The translations under genes and the position numbers were made by a program. From the NCBI GenBank assembly GCA_015501585.1, contig JADNRY010000027.1, forward strand, positions 124,001-188,000: a DNA stretch of 64,000 nucleotides. The letters run 5' to 3'. The notes under the pieces are model-generated. The model made no database searches. It saw only the letters and a program-made list of their open reading frames with translations, and had not been told where the DNA came from. Below are positions 44,651 to 55,309 of this stretch, piece after piece; the stretch's first letter is position 1; each line of letters opens with the position of its first letter. The stretch comes from Rhodocollybia butyracea. Taxonomy: Eukaryota; Basidiomycota; Agaricomycetes; Agaricales; Omphalotaceae.

Positions 44651-44890
44651 CTTGTGCGTTGACTGAGCCAGCTGAGGGATGACCAGGAATTTGATGAGGG
44701 AATACACCCCGCTCGGCTCCTATAGAACACAGGTTGAGAATGCCCCAATGTTTCGGGGACTTATCGGATACGCGGATGGCACTATAGCCCATCACCACTG
44801 CCTCCGACTCCCACAGTGACCCAGTGTACTTCGCTACTCCTCCTGGAAAGGGATAGATCTACCAAGACAACCCTGGCAAAGGTTTGATCG
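44600..44890 (+). mobile_element. gag-like remnant, second copy
   Basis: Counterpart of 9380-9850 on the opposite strand. The phrases GATGACCAGGAATTTGA, GGACTTATCGGATACG..GATGGCACTATAG and TTTGATCGAGCAGATCTTCC match. It has stops and length changes throughout. Confidence 0.5.
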
Positions 44891-44949
44891 AGCAGATCTT
44901 CCATGATATCCTTGTTCGGAGCCTTGGACAAGAACAATGCATGAGGTGA

Positions 44950-45150
44950 TGCACGATGGATCAACCAGATTTGGACAATTTGGATCGATCGGAGGAGGAA
45001 GCCAAGGACGTTGAGGCCTGAAGCTTGAAGTCTCTGCTCCAGGGATATTCCCGGAGTATGCTTGTGTCCCACGCGTACTAGTAGTCAAGTCAGGATCTCC
45101 GCCAGGATTTCGTTGGGAACTTGGTCTACGTGAACTCCTTCCACCATGAT
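44950..45150 (-). pseudogene. F-box stub (first part only)
   Basis: On the minus strand MVEGVHVDQVPNEILAEIL (start at about 45146) is the short-type F-box start. Then in shifted frames come remnants of the following segment (TQAYSGNIPGAETSS in one frame, GISLEQRLQASGL in another). Matching ends near 44950, where sequence joined to the gag-like remnant begins. The rest of the gene is absent. Confidence 0.7.
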
Positions 45151-45169
45151 GAGTGTGCAATACATGACT

Positions 45170-46150
45170 CAGGACTGTTCAAGTTCTTCGTTGTATCGTA
45201 GAGATAGACTCTAAAAAAACGATGAGGAGTTAGGTATATATATCTGGTCTCTGAGTTCCTATAAGTACAAAGATAAGCTAAATTTGCCTGAATCGTCCAT
45301 AGTAAATACCCAACACGGTATATCTAATCCAAAGTGTTATGACCAATGAGTATGAATAAGTGGCAGCAGCTCGGCCCCGCGCTCCCCCGCTCTGGCGCTT
45401 GGGCTAGGCCAATGCCGATTCTCACGTCTCCTCCAATAAGCGCCTGTATTTTGGGCATTCTCGCTCATGATCACCCTTCCGGATTTAGGGCATCGTTCAG
45501 AAATTCTACGCAAACCGTCAGTCCAGGACAACAAAAAAGAGAAGATCCGAATTCTTTACAACCAGTACTTCAAAAATCGAACCGAGGCTCAGAATATGGC
45601 CTTTTACATCTACAGACACCTTCATAAATCAGATGCCGGACGTGCGCATGATGTGTATGATGAATCGAATCAGAGCCAGAACCAGAAAGTTTTACAACAA
45701 AAAATCTGTTTGTTATGGGCTTTGCAGCGAAGTTCTGTACCGCATGATTCCGGGGACGAAGACAAATACTGAGTACTGAGCGGGACCACAGATCTCAGAG
45801 CTTTCAGCAGAGTGCATCTCTTTCTCATTCCAAATACACCTAGCCTTACTCACAATATGACAGCAGTCATCCCTGCGGTCGTCAATTCAGCCCCTCAAAA
45901 AAGCCTCAAGCGCTGAAGCTTGAAGCTTGAAGGACCACCTCGAGATCATCGATCAGGCTCTGCCTTCTTCACGCTACTCTTTCCAGCGGTTTATTCAACC
46001 TGTACTCTATCACAAAATACTCGAAGTAGCCTCTCAAAAGATCAGTGACTCGACTCGAACAATTTCAGAAACAAACAAATCCAAATCCATTCTGTCGGAT
46101 TCGGGCACATACATCTTTCATGATGGGCACAGGCAGCTTTAAAACGTTAG
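45170..46150. repeat. Upstream unit behind the F-box stub
   Basis: Same unit as at 36430-37300: AAAATCGAACCGAGGCTCAG, ATATGGCCTTTTACATCTAC, CAGATCTCAGAGCTTTCAG and ACTCACAATATGACAGCAGT. It shows that the stub was once a full locus. Confidence 0.65.
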
Positions 46151-46760
46151 GCCTAGTTAGGTTTTGAGGGCTGACCAGTGTGAGCGTTCTTTTTCATTTT
46201 CGTTTTTTTTTACACATTCCCATCACCTTTCCTTTACCTTCCGCTCCCCTCTAGCGAACGTCAAGGAGCCCCAATGAATTTCTTGAAAGATTGCCCACGG
46301 AGGCACCTGAGACGATCCAAGGTGGCGATAGGGAGTTCATTAGATTTTGGGGATGATGTTGGGCGATGGGGTGGGTGACTGTAGACTCGCGCTAGAGTAA
46401 ACGAGGAGGGAATCTGATAAAGTATCTCGCTGATGACTCAGAATAGACACCAGTGCGAGGGCGATTGTAGGTTATGTACTTGAGGAAGGGACGAAGGAGG
46501 GAGGGAGGAAAGATGTGGAAGAAGGAATGCCCGACGGAGGAGTCCGAATTTCTTGTTCCCGCAGACGTATTATGTATGCTGTGGTTACAGTGTCATCGTC
46601 GTACGTATTCTATTTTTTTATCCTTCAAGGAGTTCTTATGCTTAATCTTCTGGTGTTTTCTATGTTTATTAGGCTTTGCTTCGCATACCGCTTCGTGTAT
46701 ATACAGTGTATACATCTTGACTAGATTACTACCAGGTCACAACTTGCTTTAGTATCAGCT
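45990..46760 (+). pseudogene. Damaged copy of the gene divergent from short-type F-box loci
   Basis: Matches 37150-37870. EVASQKISDSTRTISETNKS followed by YIFHDG near 46020-46130 parallels ISDSARQISETN..YIFLMG. A donor at about 46168 and an acceptor CTCTAG at about 46254 also correspond. The later parts (GAGGCACCTGAGACGATCCA, then a DVGEE-like end near 46600 and a 3' exon at 46670) have lost the frame. Confidence 0.45.
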
Positions 46761-46769
46761 TTCGACTGG

Positions 46770-47290
46770 CGGACAAGGGGGTTTTATGAGGCTTGTATAC
46801 AGTACCCTGGCGCGCGAATGTCGTACTTGTGTCTTTGGATTTCAGACGACTGTGACCGTATTGTATGCAATCTAGGCTTATCTATCCATACGTGTGAGCA
46901 TGTACACTCTGAGTCCAGAAAAACGGGTCTATCAAGAGCCTGAATCTGAATTGGGCGTCTCGAAAACATCCACATAGTAGATGGATTGTGGTATCTGGGG
47001 TGAGATCTATAATATCCAGCGGCTTGGGATAGAGACAGCGGCTTTTTCTAGTGCTTTCTTTAGCACGCCTACATCGGGACAACGTACCTCTCACATCGAT
47101 CCACAGCTAAATTCTTATTATAATCAATGAGCAAAACTTAAGCGAACTTAAACATACAGACAAAGTAAGCGGAGGATTGCTCGTTTACAGCTTACATCAT
47201 GATGTGGTTGTCAAAGTTCATTATTCTGAACAGCGAAAACAGCTATTAGTTGTAGTCAAACCATATAATAAGCGATATCCAAGCAAAACA
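46770..47290. other. Intergenic stretch, no gene recognised
   Basis: 3' flank of F-box copy 7 and 3' side of the unit above. The phrase CATACGTGTGAGCATGTACA recurs in similar form near 38050. Nothing else seen. Confidence 0.4.
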
Positions 47291-47300
47291 AAGTATGTTG

Positions 47301-49013
47301 CTAATCACCCATTCCAAGAACAGCCACTCTCATTCCAGCCTTATCCAAATAATCAAGAGGCCTATACACTGCTTCATCCACTGCGCGCGCAATGAATCGC
47401 AATGTTACCACTCTCAAACAACTGAGTCCAGTTCCCAATGCGTATTGCGCGTCTGGTAACCAGCGCGAAGTCACCATATCGATAAACGCGGAATCATCGA
47501 ATTCCAAGCCATCAAATGTCAGTTGGAGTTGACGGAGTTTGGGGACGAGAGCAGAACCGGAAGGATTAAGCTCGGTCCGGAGGAATCCATGTAGACTACG
47601 AATGAACTGAGCGGTGATAGGGCTCGTTTGGTCACCATCAGGCCAGAAGTCAGCAGGCGTATCATCGATGTGGAGATTGACGAGAGATGGCATGAGTTTG
47701 AGAGCGGCGATGAGATTAGCGTCACTGACTGAAACGTTCTTGAGCTCGAACTTGGTCAAGTTACAGGAAGATCGGCGTATAAACGCTGCCAACTTAGCTT
47801 TAGGCCAAGCCCCTTGGTAACTGTAACCCGGACGTGTCACGATAACCAAACTAGAGAGAGACGGGAAGGTGAAGGAAGAAAATGCAACATCTGCGAGTGA
47901 ATCATCCCAACCATGACAAAGTACAAGTTTCAGTATCGAAACACTGCTACATAATCGAGGAGGCACACACGGTGATATGGGGATTATATCATCGTCTTTG
48001 CGCTCCCCAAGCACTAGTTCGTTTGGACTGGATGCATGGTTAAACACATTGCCAATCTCGCCGATCACAGAATCCACAGTTAAAGATGATATTCCCTTCC
48101 AAAAGGCTTGTGGAATGTCGCTGGGCACGGCTAGCGAAAGGGAACGAAGCCCATTGGCCTGTTTAAACATCTCCAGCTCCTTATCTGGTTCATAGGATAT
48201 CGCCAAGGCAAGGCTTTCGAGAGATTGGCAGTTTCGATCCCTGTCAAATATGGGCATTGGGATATCTGATATAAGCTGAACGCCACCTATTTTGAACGAA
48301 CGCCAAGAGTAGTTGCAAACGAGATCAAACGCCAGCAGCCGACGTGGAATCACATTCTCCTCATCATCCATAGAACCACCGACAGCAAGTTCAATAGTGA
48401 GGGGGTGTTGTCCAGAGCGATGAAGGTGTAATTTTACCGTGTCGAGAAAACCGCTCAACACCGATTTGCAATTCTGGAGGGTTGAGCTTTCGGGTGAGAG
48501 TTCAAGAGAAATCCTGGACCAAATAGCCGATGACGAAAGTGCGACCAACCGCCAACGTGTGCACACAGAAGATACGGACATGGCAGGGAGGAATCTGAAT
48601 GGTTCCACAATTGGGGTCGAAGGGGGGAATTTGAAGTCCTTGCTCCACGGGAATTCCTGCAGCAAGTTTTTGTTGCAGGCGTAGTCAAAGATTCGAAACA
48701 AAATCTCGTTAGGAACTTTTCGAATCGGTGAATTAAGAGAACGAAGGTCGATAACATGCTCCTTCAACCGCGTCTGTTGACTTTTGATATACAAAATCCG
48801 AGACTGCAAGAGCGATATTTCGGTTTCATATTCTTCGAGGTCCTTGTCAACGTCTTTCAACATCTCTTCAACTTCTTTCGTATCCACAGTAGCTGTCCCA
48901 TATTCCGACCGAAACCGTTGTAAAAGTCCAGCGGTATCGATGTTTGTTCGAGGAGTGATACTGTGGCGACATCGAAAGCAGATAACTCCGTCTGCGGGAG
49001 TTCTTGTTGCCAT
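47301..49013 (-). CDS. F-box-like protein, copy 7 (long type), intact
   Basis: An uninterrupted intronless frame. I take the ATG at 49013 (MATRTPADGV), which lines up with the starts of copies 1 and 4; an upstream in-frame ATG at 49031 would add six residues. The 570-residue product has a CFRC motif at residues 12-15 (a possible half zinc site), a coiled coil at about 45-90 (VDKDLEEYETEISLLQSRIL), an F-box-like segment at about 96-170 (SPIRKVPNEILFRIFDYACN, LPAMSVSSVCTRWRLVALSS) and a C-terminal half with leucine-rich pieces ending LDKAGMRVAVLGMGD. By family it should act as a substrate receptor of SCF ubiquitin ligases. This is the only long-type copy without a break. Confidence 0.87.
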   Translation of the reverse strand: MATRTPADGVICFRCRHSITPRTNIDTAGLLQRFRSEYGTATVDTKEVEEMLKDVDKDLEEYETEISLLQSRILYIKSQQTRLKEHVIDLRSLNSPIRKVPNEILFRIFDYACNKNLLQEFPWSKDFKFPPSTPIVEPFRFLPAMSVSSVCTRWRLVALSSSAIWSRISLELSPESSTLQNCKSVLSGFLDTVKLHLHRSGQHPLTIELAVGGSMDDEENVIPRRLLAFDLVCNYSWRSFKIGGVQLISDIPMPIFDRDRNCQSLESLALAISYEPDKELEMFKQANGLRSLSLAVPSDIPQAFWKGISSLTVDSVIGEIGNVFNHASSPNELVLGERKDDDIIPISPCVPPRLCSSVSILKLVLCHGWDDSLADVAFSSFTFPSLSSLVIVTRPGYSYQGAWPKAKLAAFIRRSSCNLTKFELKNVSVSDANLIAALKLMPSLVNLHIDDTPADFWPDGDQTSPITAQFIRSLHGFLRTELNPSGSALVPKLRQLQLTFDGLEFDDSAFIDMVTSRWLPDAQYALGTGLSCLRVVTLRFIARAVDEAVYRPLDYLDKAGMRVAVLGMGD

Positions 49014-49084
49014 AATGAGCGCGCGATACACGTCTGTCTCCTCGAGATATAGACTAATAGTAAGATTCTAAAAAAAAAAAGGAT

Positions 49085-49135
49085 TGAGCAGGTCACGAGG
49101 TCACGGTCATCTAGAAATCGCGTGACCCGGACACA
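49085..49135 (-). promoter_or_regulatory. Candidate upstream element of F-box copy 7
   Basis: On the coding strand it reads CGGGTCACGCGATTTCTAG followed by ATGACCGTGACCTCGTGACC, some 70-120 bp before the ATG. It pairs with the elements before copies 1 and 4. The GGTCACG and CGTGACC halves are inverted. Confidence 0.4.
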
Positions 49136-49479
49136 TAAGGACTGGGCGCAGGGGCCTGAGAGCTGAAGCTGAGATCTGAGACCCAAGCCCGAGCATCATA
49201 ACTAGACTCACAGGCACGGCTGTCGTCGCAGATGAGAGCATCGTGATTCGTAGGTGAACTCTTCTGTTATCACTGAAGATCTGAAGTGACCGGTGACCGG
49301 TGACCTCTCGTGCTCATTGCACCTCAAGCTACATATATATTGACCATCCAAACGTCGTATCATTCAAGCCCCTTAACACAGGATCCCTTGTGACAGAAGC
49401 GAAGAAGTATATACCACTATCCCGTCTCGAGTAAACAAACCATCCCTTTCCACTCCATAGTCTCGCGTCTGAGAGTTTA

Positions 49480-49830
49480 TAGATAATCCTCGGGGCCCTG
49501 ACTAACGGCTTTGGATAGATATTCGTCATTCTACGCATCAATGACGACGGGAACGGTGCTTCCTACAAGTATTCTACCATAATCAAATATTCCATTTTCC
49601 ATCCTATGGGCGATGGGGTCCAAAACCGCCGGAACCTTGGCCAGATGTGATTGAAGGCATTCTATCGGACTGGGTAAGACGATTGATTTACCATTACCAT
49701 TCCCGAGTCCGATCTAACCAGTGTGGTAGGTCCAGAGTAGCTTTAACAATCTCTGCGAGGATGATTGGTTTGAGGAAGTTGGTAGAAGACAGTAATACAA
49801 GTTGCAGCTCTCTATCAAGGATGCAAAGCA
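49480..49830 (+). pseudogene. Remnant of a conserved agaricomycete gene (C-terminal part), copy 2
   Basis: Plus-strand pieces GALTNGFG, a stop (TAG), IFVILRINDDGNGASYKYST, then DVIEGILSDWV, an intron of about 55 bp (GTAAGA to GTAG or TCCAG) and SSFNNLCEDDWFEEVGRRQ before a stop near 49799. It matches 17630-18015. The TAG stands where the other copy has the TGG of GHEW. A frame change near 49620 adds to the decay. Confidence 0.55.
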
Positions 49831-49839
49831 TAGCCTAAG

Positions 49840-50640
49840 AAGCTTGAACATAAGAAATCCATGAAGAACGAGGAGAATAAAAGAACCAACGGATAAGATA
49901 CATCCACCCCAGCACACATAGCGTGAGGTATTCCTTCCTTCCCTTCTCAAGCAAGTACATTCCCGTACATATAATCACCCGCCCCGCTGGCACCGAATCT
50001 CTTCAACGCTATGTCAGCTTCCCTTCCCTTCCCCGAGTGTGAGCCCAGAACTCAAAGCCAACCGCCCCGCAACATCACCCACCCACAAAATTCCTTACCT
50101 GACTATATAAACGTGGACAGTACTTACAGATATGAGTGACCTGAAGCAACGAAGCGAGAACACTCACCACTGGTGATGTTCGAAGGAAATTTAATTAATT
50201 ACGCGCGATTTCGAGAACTGGGACCGAAAAAATCGGGGGAATATAAATTCCAGTGTGTCTAGCTACTACGACCCAGATTACAAGACCCGAGTATCGAGGT
50301 GGACAGTTACTCGGTCGCTCTCTGGCATGTCATGGGAAACGAAGGGGAGGGAATACCAACATCAAGCAATTGACGTCCAGTTGATATACTTAGGTATATC
50401 TCTGGACAGTCCTTCTTCGTTTATATAATTTTTGGCCTGAAAGTGAAGGAGATTTCGTATTATTATAACGAAGTTACAGTTCGAAGCATCTTCAAGTACT
50501 TACGGTTCCGACACGCCGTACTCTAGACTACTTATCGGAATTTTTAGACTCATGCACTCATGAGTGGACCCTTCGCATCTAGGTGGTCTGGAAGCAACCA
50601 CGTTTGCTGTGAGATTTCAAGTTTGTTCTTGAACTTCTGG
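49840..50640. other. Intergenic stretch, no gene recognised
   Basis: No coding family or element recognised. A frame at 50645-50914 just downstream also resembles nothing I know. Confidence 0.4.
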
Positions 50641-50919
50641 GCGCATGAGTCTCATCATGAGAAGAGCCCCAGCAGTTTTTGCATATGATGACGTAACCTT
50701 ATCTTATGAAGCGCCCAGTGAATCACGTGTATTGCCCGACCTTCAGGCTTCAACTCGTTTCCTATGTTTGTGCAGCGTGCGCACTGCGTCTGCTGTGGGA
50801 CCAACAGCACCCACCGCAGGAATATCAACGTGGTTTGGTAGAAAGTGTGTACTATCCTTTTTCTCAGAGCTCACTTTACTGACGCAACGTTCGCTGGAAG
50901 ACCATAATCGATAATCTTT

Positions 50920-52665
50920 ATGCCATCTGCTGCAAAACCACCTTCGACGGCACAAGTGCAATATACGCCGCTCAGTCATGACAGTAGTATGGCCTCTTCC
51001 GAAAGCGAATACTGGCAGAAGGCATATGTGGAATCCGATGTCTCTAATGCCCAGCGCATCTATTTAGACGTTTGTGGCTACAGCGACGAATGGTCAAAAC
51101 AGCGACAGCGTATCTGGCGAGATCTAGTCCAGTCTCCTTCAATCATCCAAAAGCTGGACGCTTTTCTTCACACAACCGGCAAAACTAATCGATATACTTC
51201 GTTGCTCTTGCCAACGCTCTGATGGACTGGGATACACCAATATCCGTTTCTATCGTATTGACAGCACCTTTATCTCTTAATTATACTCATCTCGAAGGCC
51301 CGGCGTTGTCGTTGTTCCTGCTGCATATTTGGGAGAAAAACGGACCGTCGAATCGGGCCCAAAACCTGCATGATATCTTGGCTTTCAACGAATCTGAGTT
51401 TACCAAGGTTGGACGCAATAACACCCGTGCGTCCTACTTTCATATTCATTCTCTCAAGTCTCACGTTGACGCTCATATAATTATTGTAGAGGATTCCAGC
51501 GCAAGCCTTTCTGTGCCTTCAAACCCAAAGAAACGTTCCCCTAGCAATACACAATCCACGTCATTCTCGAAGTATCAACAGGTCGCCGTCACTGAAGAGG
51601 CTTGTTCAGTGTAAGAGCCGTGTCTTGGAGATGCTCGTGCATGTTGAGCTTCGGGACTCGGTCCTAGGCATGTATACGAAGGATGAAGCTATTCAGCTCA
51701 TCCATTACAATCATCCCGCGGTCATCGTTTCACGGTCTGTCAATGCCGTCCAAGACCTCATTTGTATTCTCGATGTCCTTGCCAGCACTCACTGGGACAT
51801 TTCCTACCTTCACTCCTGTCCACGTTCCTATGCCACCAGCGGAACAAGTTCCACATCCCAATCTCTTTTCTAATCGCCTGGCGGCTTCTTTCGAGGATCC
51901 TTACGAGCAACGTGTCCTTCGAGTAGTCGTCATGGCTGAGCTCTTTCCTATCGTTGATCTCACCAATCCTGTCGATCTCGAGATAGTTTTCAGGGACGTA
52001 TTCCAAAGTGAGTAATGCCATCTTTCTTGTCATTCTCCCTCTCATGTATACTCCAAGGCTATCGATGGTTGTACGAGCACGCAAACCTCCTTCACCGTGA
52101 TCTGAGTACGGCAAACATCATGTTTCGTCGTGGGAGTAATGGCAGAGTGCATGGTGTCCTCAACGACTTTGATCATCCCACCCACATTGGCTCAGCGTGT
52201 TCACACCAACGCGCAGGGACGGCTCCATTCATGGCCATTGACCTCAACGCACCCCACCCTCCTGTCCACCTATACCGCCATGATCTCGAATCCCTGTACT
52301 ATGTCCTAGTCCGCGCCGTTTGTCCCCCGGATCATCAAGACTGGTTCTCAATTAGGCGTTCGCTCATGGCTGACGCCAAGAGATCATATTTTTTCCGCTG
52401 TGCCTTGGTTCCACAACGTGGTTTCGAAGGTTTTTCGAGATGGATGGAGGCTATTCATGACGCGTTTGAATTTGGTCTCCGTGCACAGTCCGATCATTTA
52501 AAAGGCCGTCTGGTAGTAGGTGAACCGTATGATAATAAGACTCTAGGGGGCAACGTCTCTTTTGATTCGTTTTCTGTGATTTTTAACGATAATTTGGCTG
52601 AACAAGAATCTGGCGAGGAACTCGAGGATACCGTATCCAATACAACGTATGAATCCAGTGTATAA
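50920..52665 (+). pseudogene. FunK1-type protein kinase, copy 1, lacking the N-lobe
   Basis: The N-terminal part (about 50920-51600, in two frames: YWQKAYVESDVSNAQRIYLD, then ISVSIVLTAPLSLNYTHLEG and VGRNN) is followed in other frames by KSRVLEMLVHVELRDSVLG. The C-lobe follows: EDPYEQRVLRVVVMAELFPI, a 50-bp intron at 52008-52057, YRWLYEHANLLHRDLSTANI, VHGVLNDFDH, and HLYRHDLESLYYVLVRAV to the stop at 52663. HRD and DFD correspond to the catalytic loop and metal-binding motif of FunK1 kinases. Between PVHVPMPP and EDPYEQRVLR only about 20 residues remain, so the glycine loop and catalytic lysine region are missing. With several frame changes the copy is very likely dead, though the C-lobe is clean. 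Confidence 0.72.
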
Positions 52666-52669
52666 ATTA

Positions 52670-53650
52670 CGGTCGTTATGAATATATGAGCCCTAATGAT
52701 AAACCTTTCGCATACTTGGGAACACAGAGCAATTCGTAGCTGGTATACGTGAACAGGTCGCGTGGCAGGAGCAATATCACATCCTGTTAGCGGATGGTAA
52801 ATTTTTGAATCGGAGATTGAAATAACCTGAGGCCCGGAGCTGGGCGTCCATTTGCCAAGGTCTAAGTAGGGAAGGAAAAACACAGTGGACCAAAAAAACT
52901 CGTCTCCGCTGACAGCAGCAGGGATGACGGGGTATTGAGTTGCTGTTCTGTACGTACGTACTTACAGAATTCATGCTTTCAATGACTCCTGAGTAACGAA
53001 AACCGACTGATCAGTACTTACTTAGTATCTGCTCCTAGGTACACTGGCAGTGCAATAACTGAGCCGAGCACGATCCGAGATAGAGCTATCATCTACGAGC
53101 TGAATGCTTCTAGTAGAAAAACAGATTGTTGGAAAAGCAAACGAGAGGCGCGAATAGATCAAGCTCTTCGATGAAGGAACTTCAAGGATGGTTGCGTAGG
53201 TTGAATCTCACGTCGGAAACAAAACAGACACGCTCTCGTTAGGTTTTAAAGTTTAGTACTAGCAAAATGCAAGGAACCTGCCACAGATCTACAAGTCTCC
53301 ATGAGCGACGTATTGGTAAGGCTAAAGAGAATTGAGATGATTTCACTCTTGTTAGTATCTGTATAGCTGATCTATACTTAGCCACACTGGCAAATTCTCG
53401 GAATCAATCCTTGGGGACGGTCAAATCGGAGTACAGATAGTATGTGTTCCTGACATCTGGGAAAGTATCGGACAGCGGGGAAATATCTTGTCTGTCTGTC
53501 TGCCAATCCAGTCCTGGACAACAATAGAACACCGTACTGTTAAACTCTAAAATTTGAAAATATAGTACTATCCATAGTACTACAATTCAAATCAGGAGTC
53601 TACGTACCTACAATTTGGGAAGCTGAAACCTCCAAGTACTGTAGTATTGA
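52670..53650. other. Intergenic stretch, no gene recognised
   Basis: AT-rich flank with short frames only. The phrase TAGTACTA recurs near 53570-53585. I see no feature. Confidence 0.4.
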
Positions 53651-53654
53651 AAAC

Positions 53655-53930
53655 CGACATAGCTCCCGTGCTCCGTCGTCTCCGGCAGCTACTGTTCGCA
53701 GCTACCGTACATATACTTGTGTCGATGAGTCCACCATTCAACATGGCACTCTTCCTGCCTACTTGAGAAACTGACGTAGCTTCCATGCTCCGTCATCCCT
53801 CAGGCTTTGGCAGCTGGCTTAGCTCCATTTGCAGCTACGGTACATTCACGGTACATATACTAGTGTGGATAAGTTTTCCATGTCATTCAACTTGGTCCTC
53901 TTCCTTGTCCTGTTCCTGCCTAAGATCTCC
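53655..53930. repeat. Imperfect tandem duplication upstream of the DUF6533 gene
   Basis: Two units, about 53655-53772 and 53773-53930, share ACTGACGTAGCTTCC / ACCGACATAGCTCCC, GTGCTCCGTC, GGCAGCT, GCAGCTACGGTACAT, ACATATACT.GTGT and CACTCTTCCTGCCT-like phrases. The second unit has a small internal repeat and ends a few bases before the start codon. Confidence 0.7.
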
Positions 53931-53938
53931 CGATCAGA

Positions 53939-55309
53939 ATGAACGTCGTCCAGCTCATAGCTGCAGGTGAGCTGATATGTCTCTAATAATCACTACCCAT
54001 TGAATGCAGCGCAATCCCAGTATTGGGATTGGCGGCTACAGGATGTGATATTGCCCTTACCAGACAGGAAGAGCTATTATATGTGTGGAAGTGGGGGAGT
54101 GTTTCTCAATATTGGCCTGTTAACACTGATTGTCATTTTCAGAAAACCTTTGTGCATAACGTTTGTACGATGTCTTTTCGTTTTCACGCGATATCTCCCA
54201 GTGGCAATCCAGGTGTATGTAGAACAAATTCCTCAGCGGTTGATAACAACTCGATTCACTGATCAAAGGGATCTAGTATCGATCTGATTTTTGTAAGTAT
54301 GTGGATGGATGGTACTAAGCATGTTCCTGCAAACGTATCCTGCATGAGGATTTTGCTCTTCCGTTATCTCGCATGCTTTAGTATGCTGGTGTTATTGGAA
54401 CTAGTTCTTATGCTTCGAGGTACGTCCGCAACTTCATGGCCTTCGTCTTTTGCTGAGCAGTTAACTAGTCTTTGCCCTGTATGACCGAAGTCGAGTAATA
54501 GGTGTATTTCTTTTGTTGTTGCTGAATTCCAGAATTGCTGGAGCAGCTTATACCATGCAGCACGCTTTCCGATTCGAAGCGGGGAAGATAATTTTTTTCA
54601 GCCATTGTATCCCTGCAATAACTTATAGGGATTCTCTGAATGTGGTGCTCATGTACGTCCGAGTCTGTATCAACGTATTATTATTGTTCCTCTAACGGAA
54701 TAATACTAGACACGGGGAATTAACTATTCAGTTTCTCATCCTTGTGCTAGTTATGAAGCGCACTGTTTGGGACCTCAGACAGTATTCTCACTTGTTGTTG
54801 TCAGTTCTGAAAAGAGATGGCCTGATAGTATTCGGCGCTGTGGGTGGTAACATCCCAGCCCTTTCATCGGCAGAACACATTATACTGACATATAATCACT
54901 AGTGGCATTGCTCGCGATAGGGGTGGGGTCAGTGAAGAAAGGAACGGTGACTGTTTTCATATTTCCGTGGGTCTTGTTAAAAGCTCGGTTCACACAATAC
55001 TGAAAATTTAAATTTTTACTTTCAGGTTTTTCATACCATTGGTTTCTGCTATGGTATGCGTTTAAAGCACTTGAATTGATTATCGGATTTTAAATGCCAT
55101 TTCAGGGATGCCACGCCATTCTCAATTTGCAAAAATTGGGATCGGCAGGCGCAGATGCGAACCCATCAGAGCAACAGAAAGATCTAGAGCTAACTACCTT
55201 CAACGCTATGAATTTAACAGCATGGGATGAAAGAACATTTCAGACGATCAACCACTTGCCAAATGTTCTCGAAAATGAGATCGTCACCATACATCGAGCT
55301 ACTGTCTAG
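53939..55309 (+). CDS. DUF6533-type seven-helix membrane protein
   Basis: The start at 53939 opens MNVVQLIAA. Exon 2 (54021-54090) and exon 3 (from 54143) join through introns of about 54 and 52 bp into VLGLAATGCDIALTRQEELL, YVWKKPLCITFVRCLFVFTR and YLPVAIQ. This is the DUF6533 signature (a D..LT...E..VWK..... RY.P pattern). Later exons give LLFRYLACFSMLVLLELVLM, FALYDRSRVIGVFLLLLLN, FLILVLVMKRTVWDLRQY, VLKRDGLIVFGAVG and a polar tail GCHAILNLQKLGSAGADANP to a stop at 55309. Such proteins are abundant in mushrooms and of unknown function. Exon borders in the middle are less certain, but no unavoidable stop was found. Confidence 0.72.

Noticed and set aside
44950..45160. F-box stub as a short functional protein
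   Set aside because: Only the first 20 residues of the F-box are in frame; the remainder is a mix of frames joined to repeat sequence.
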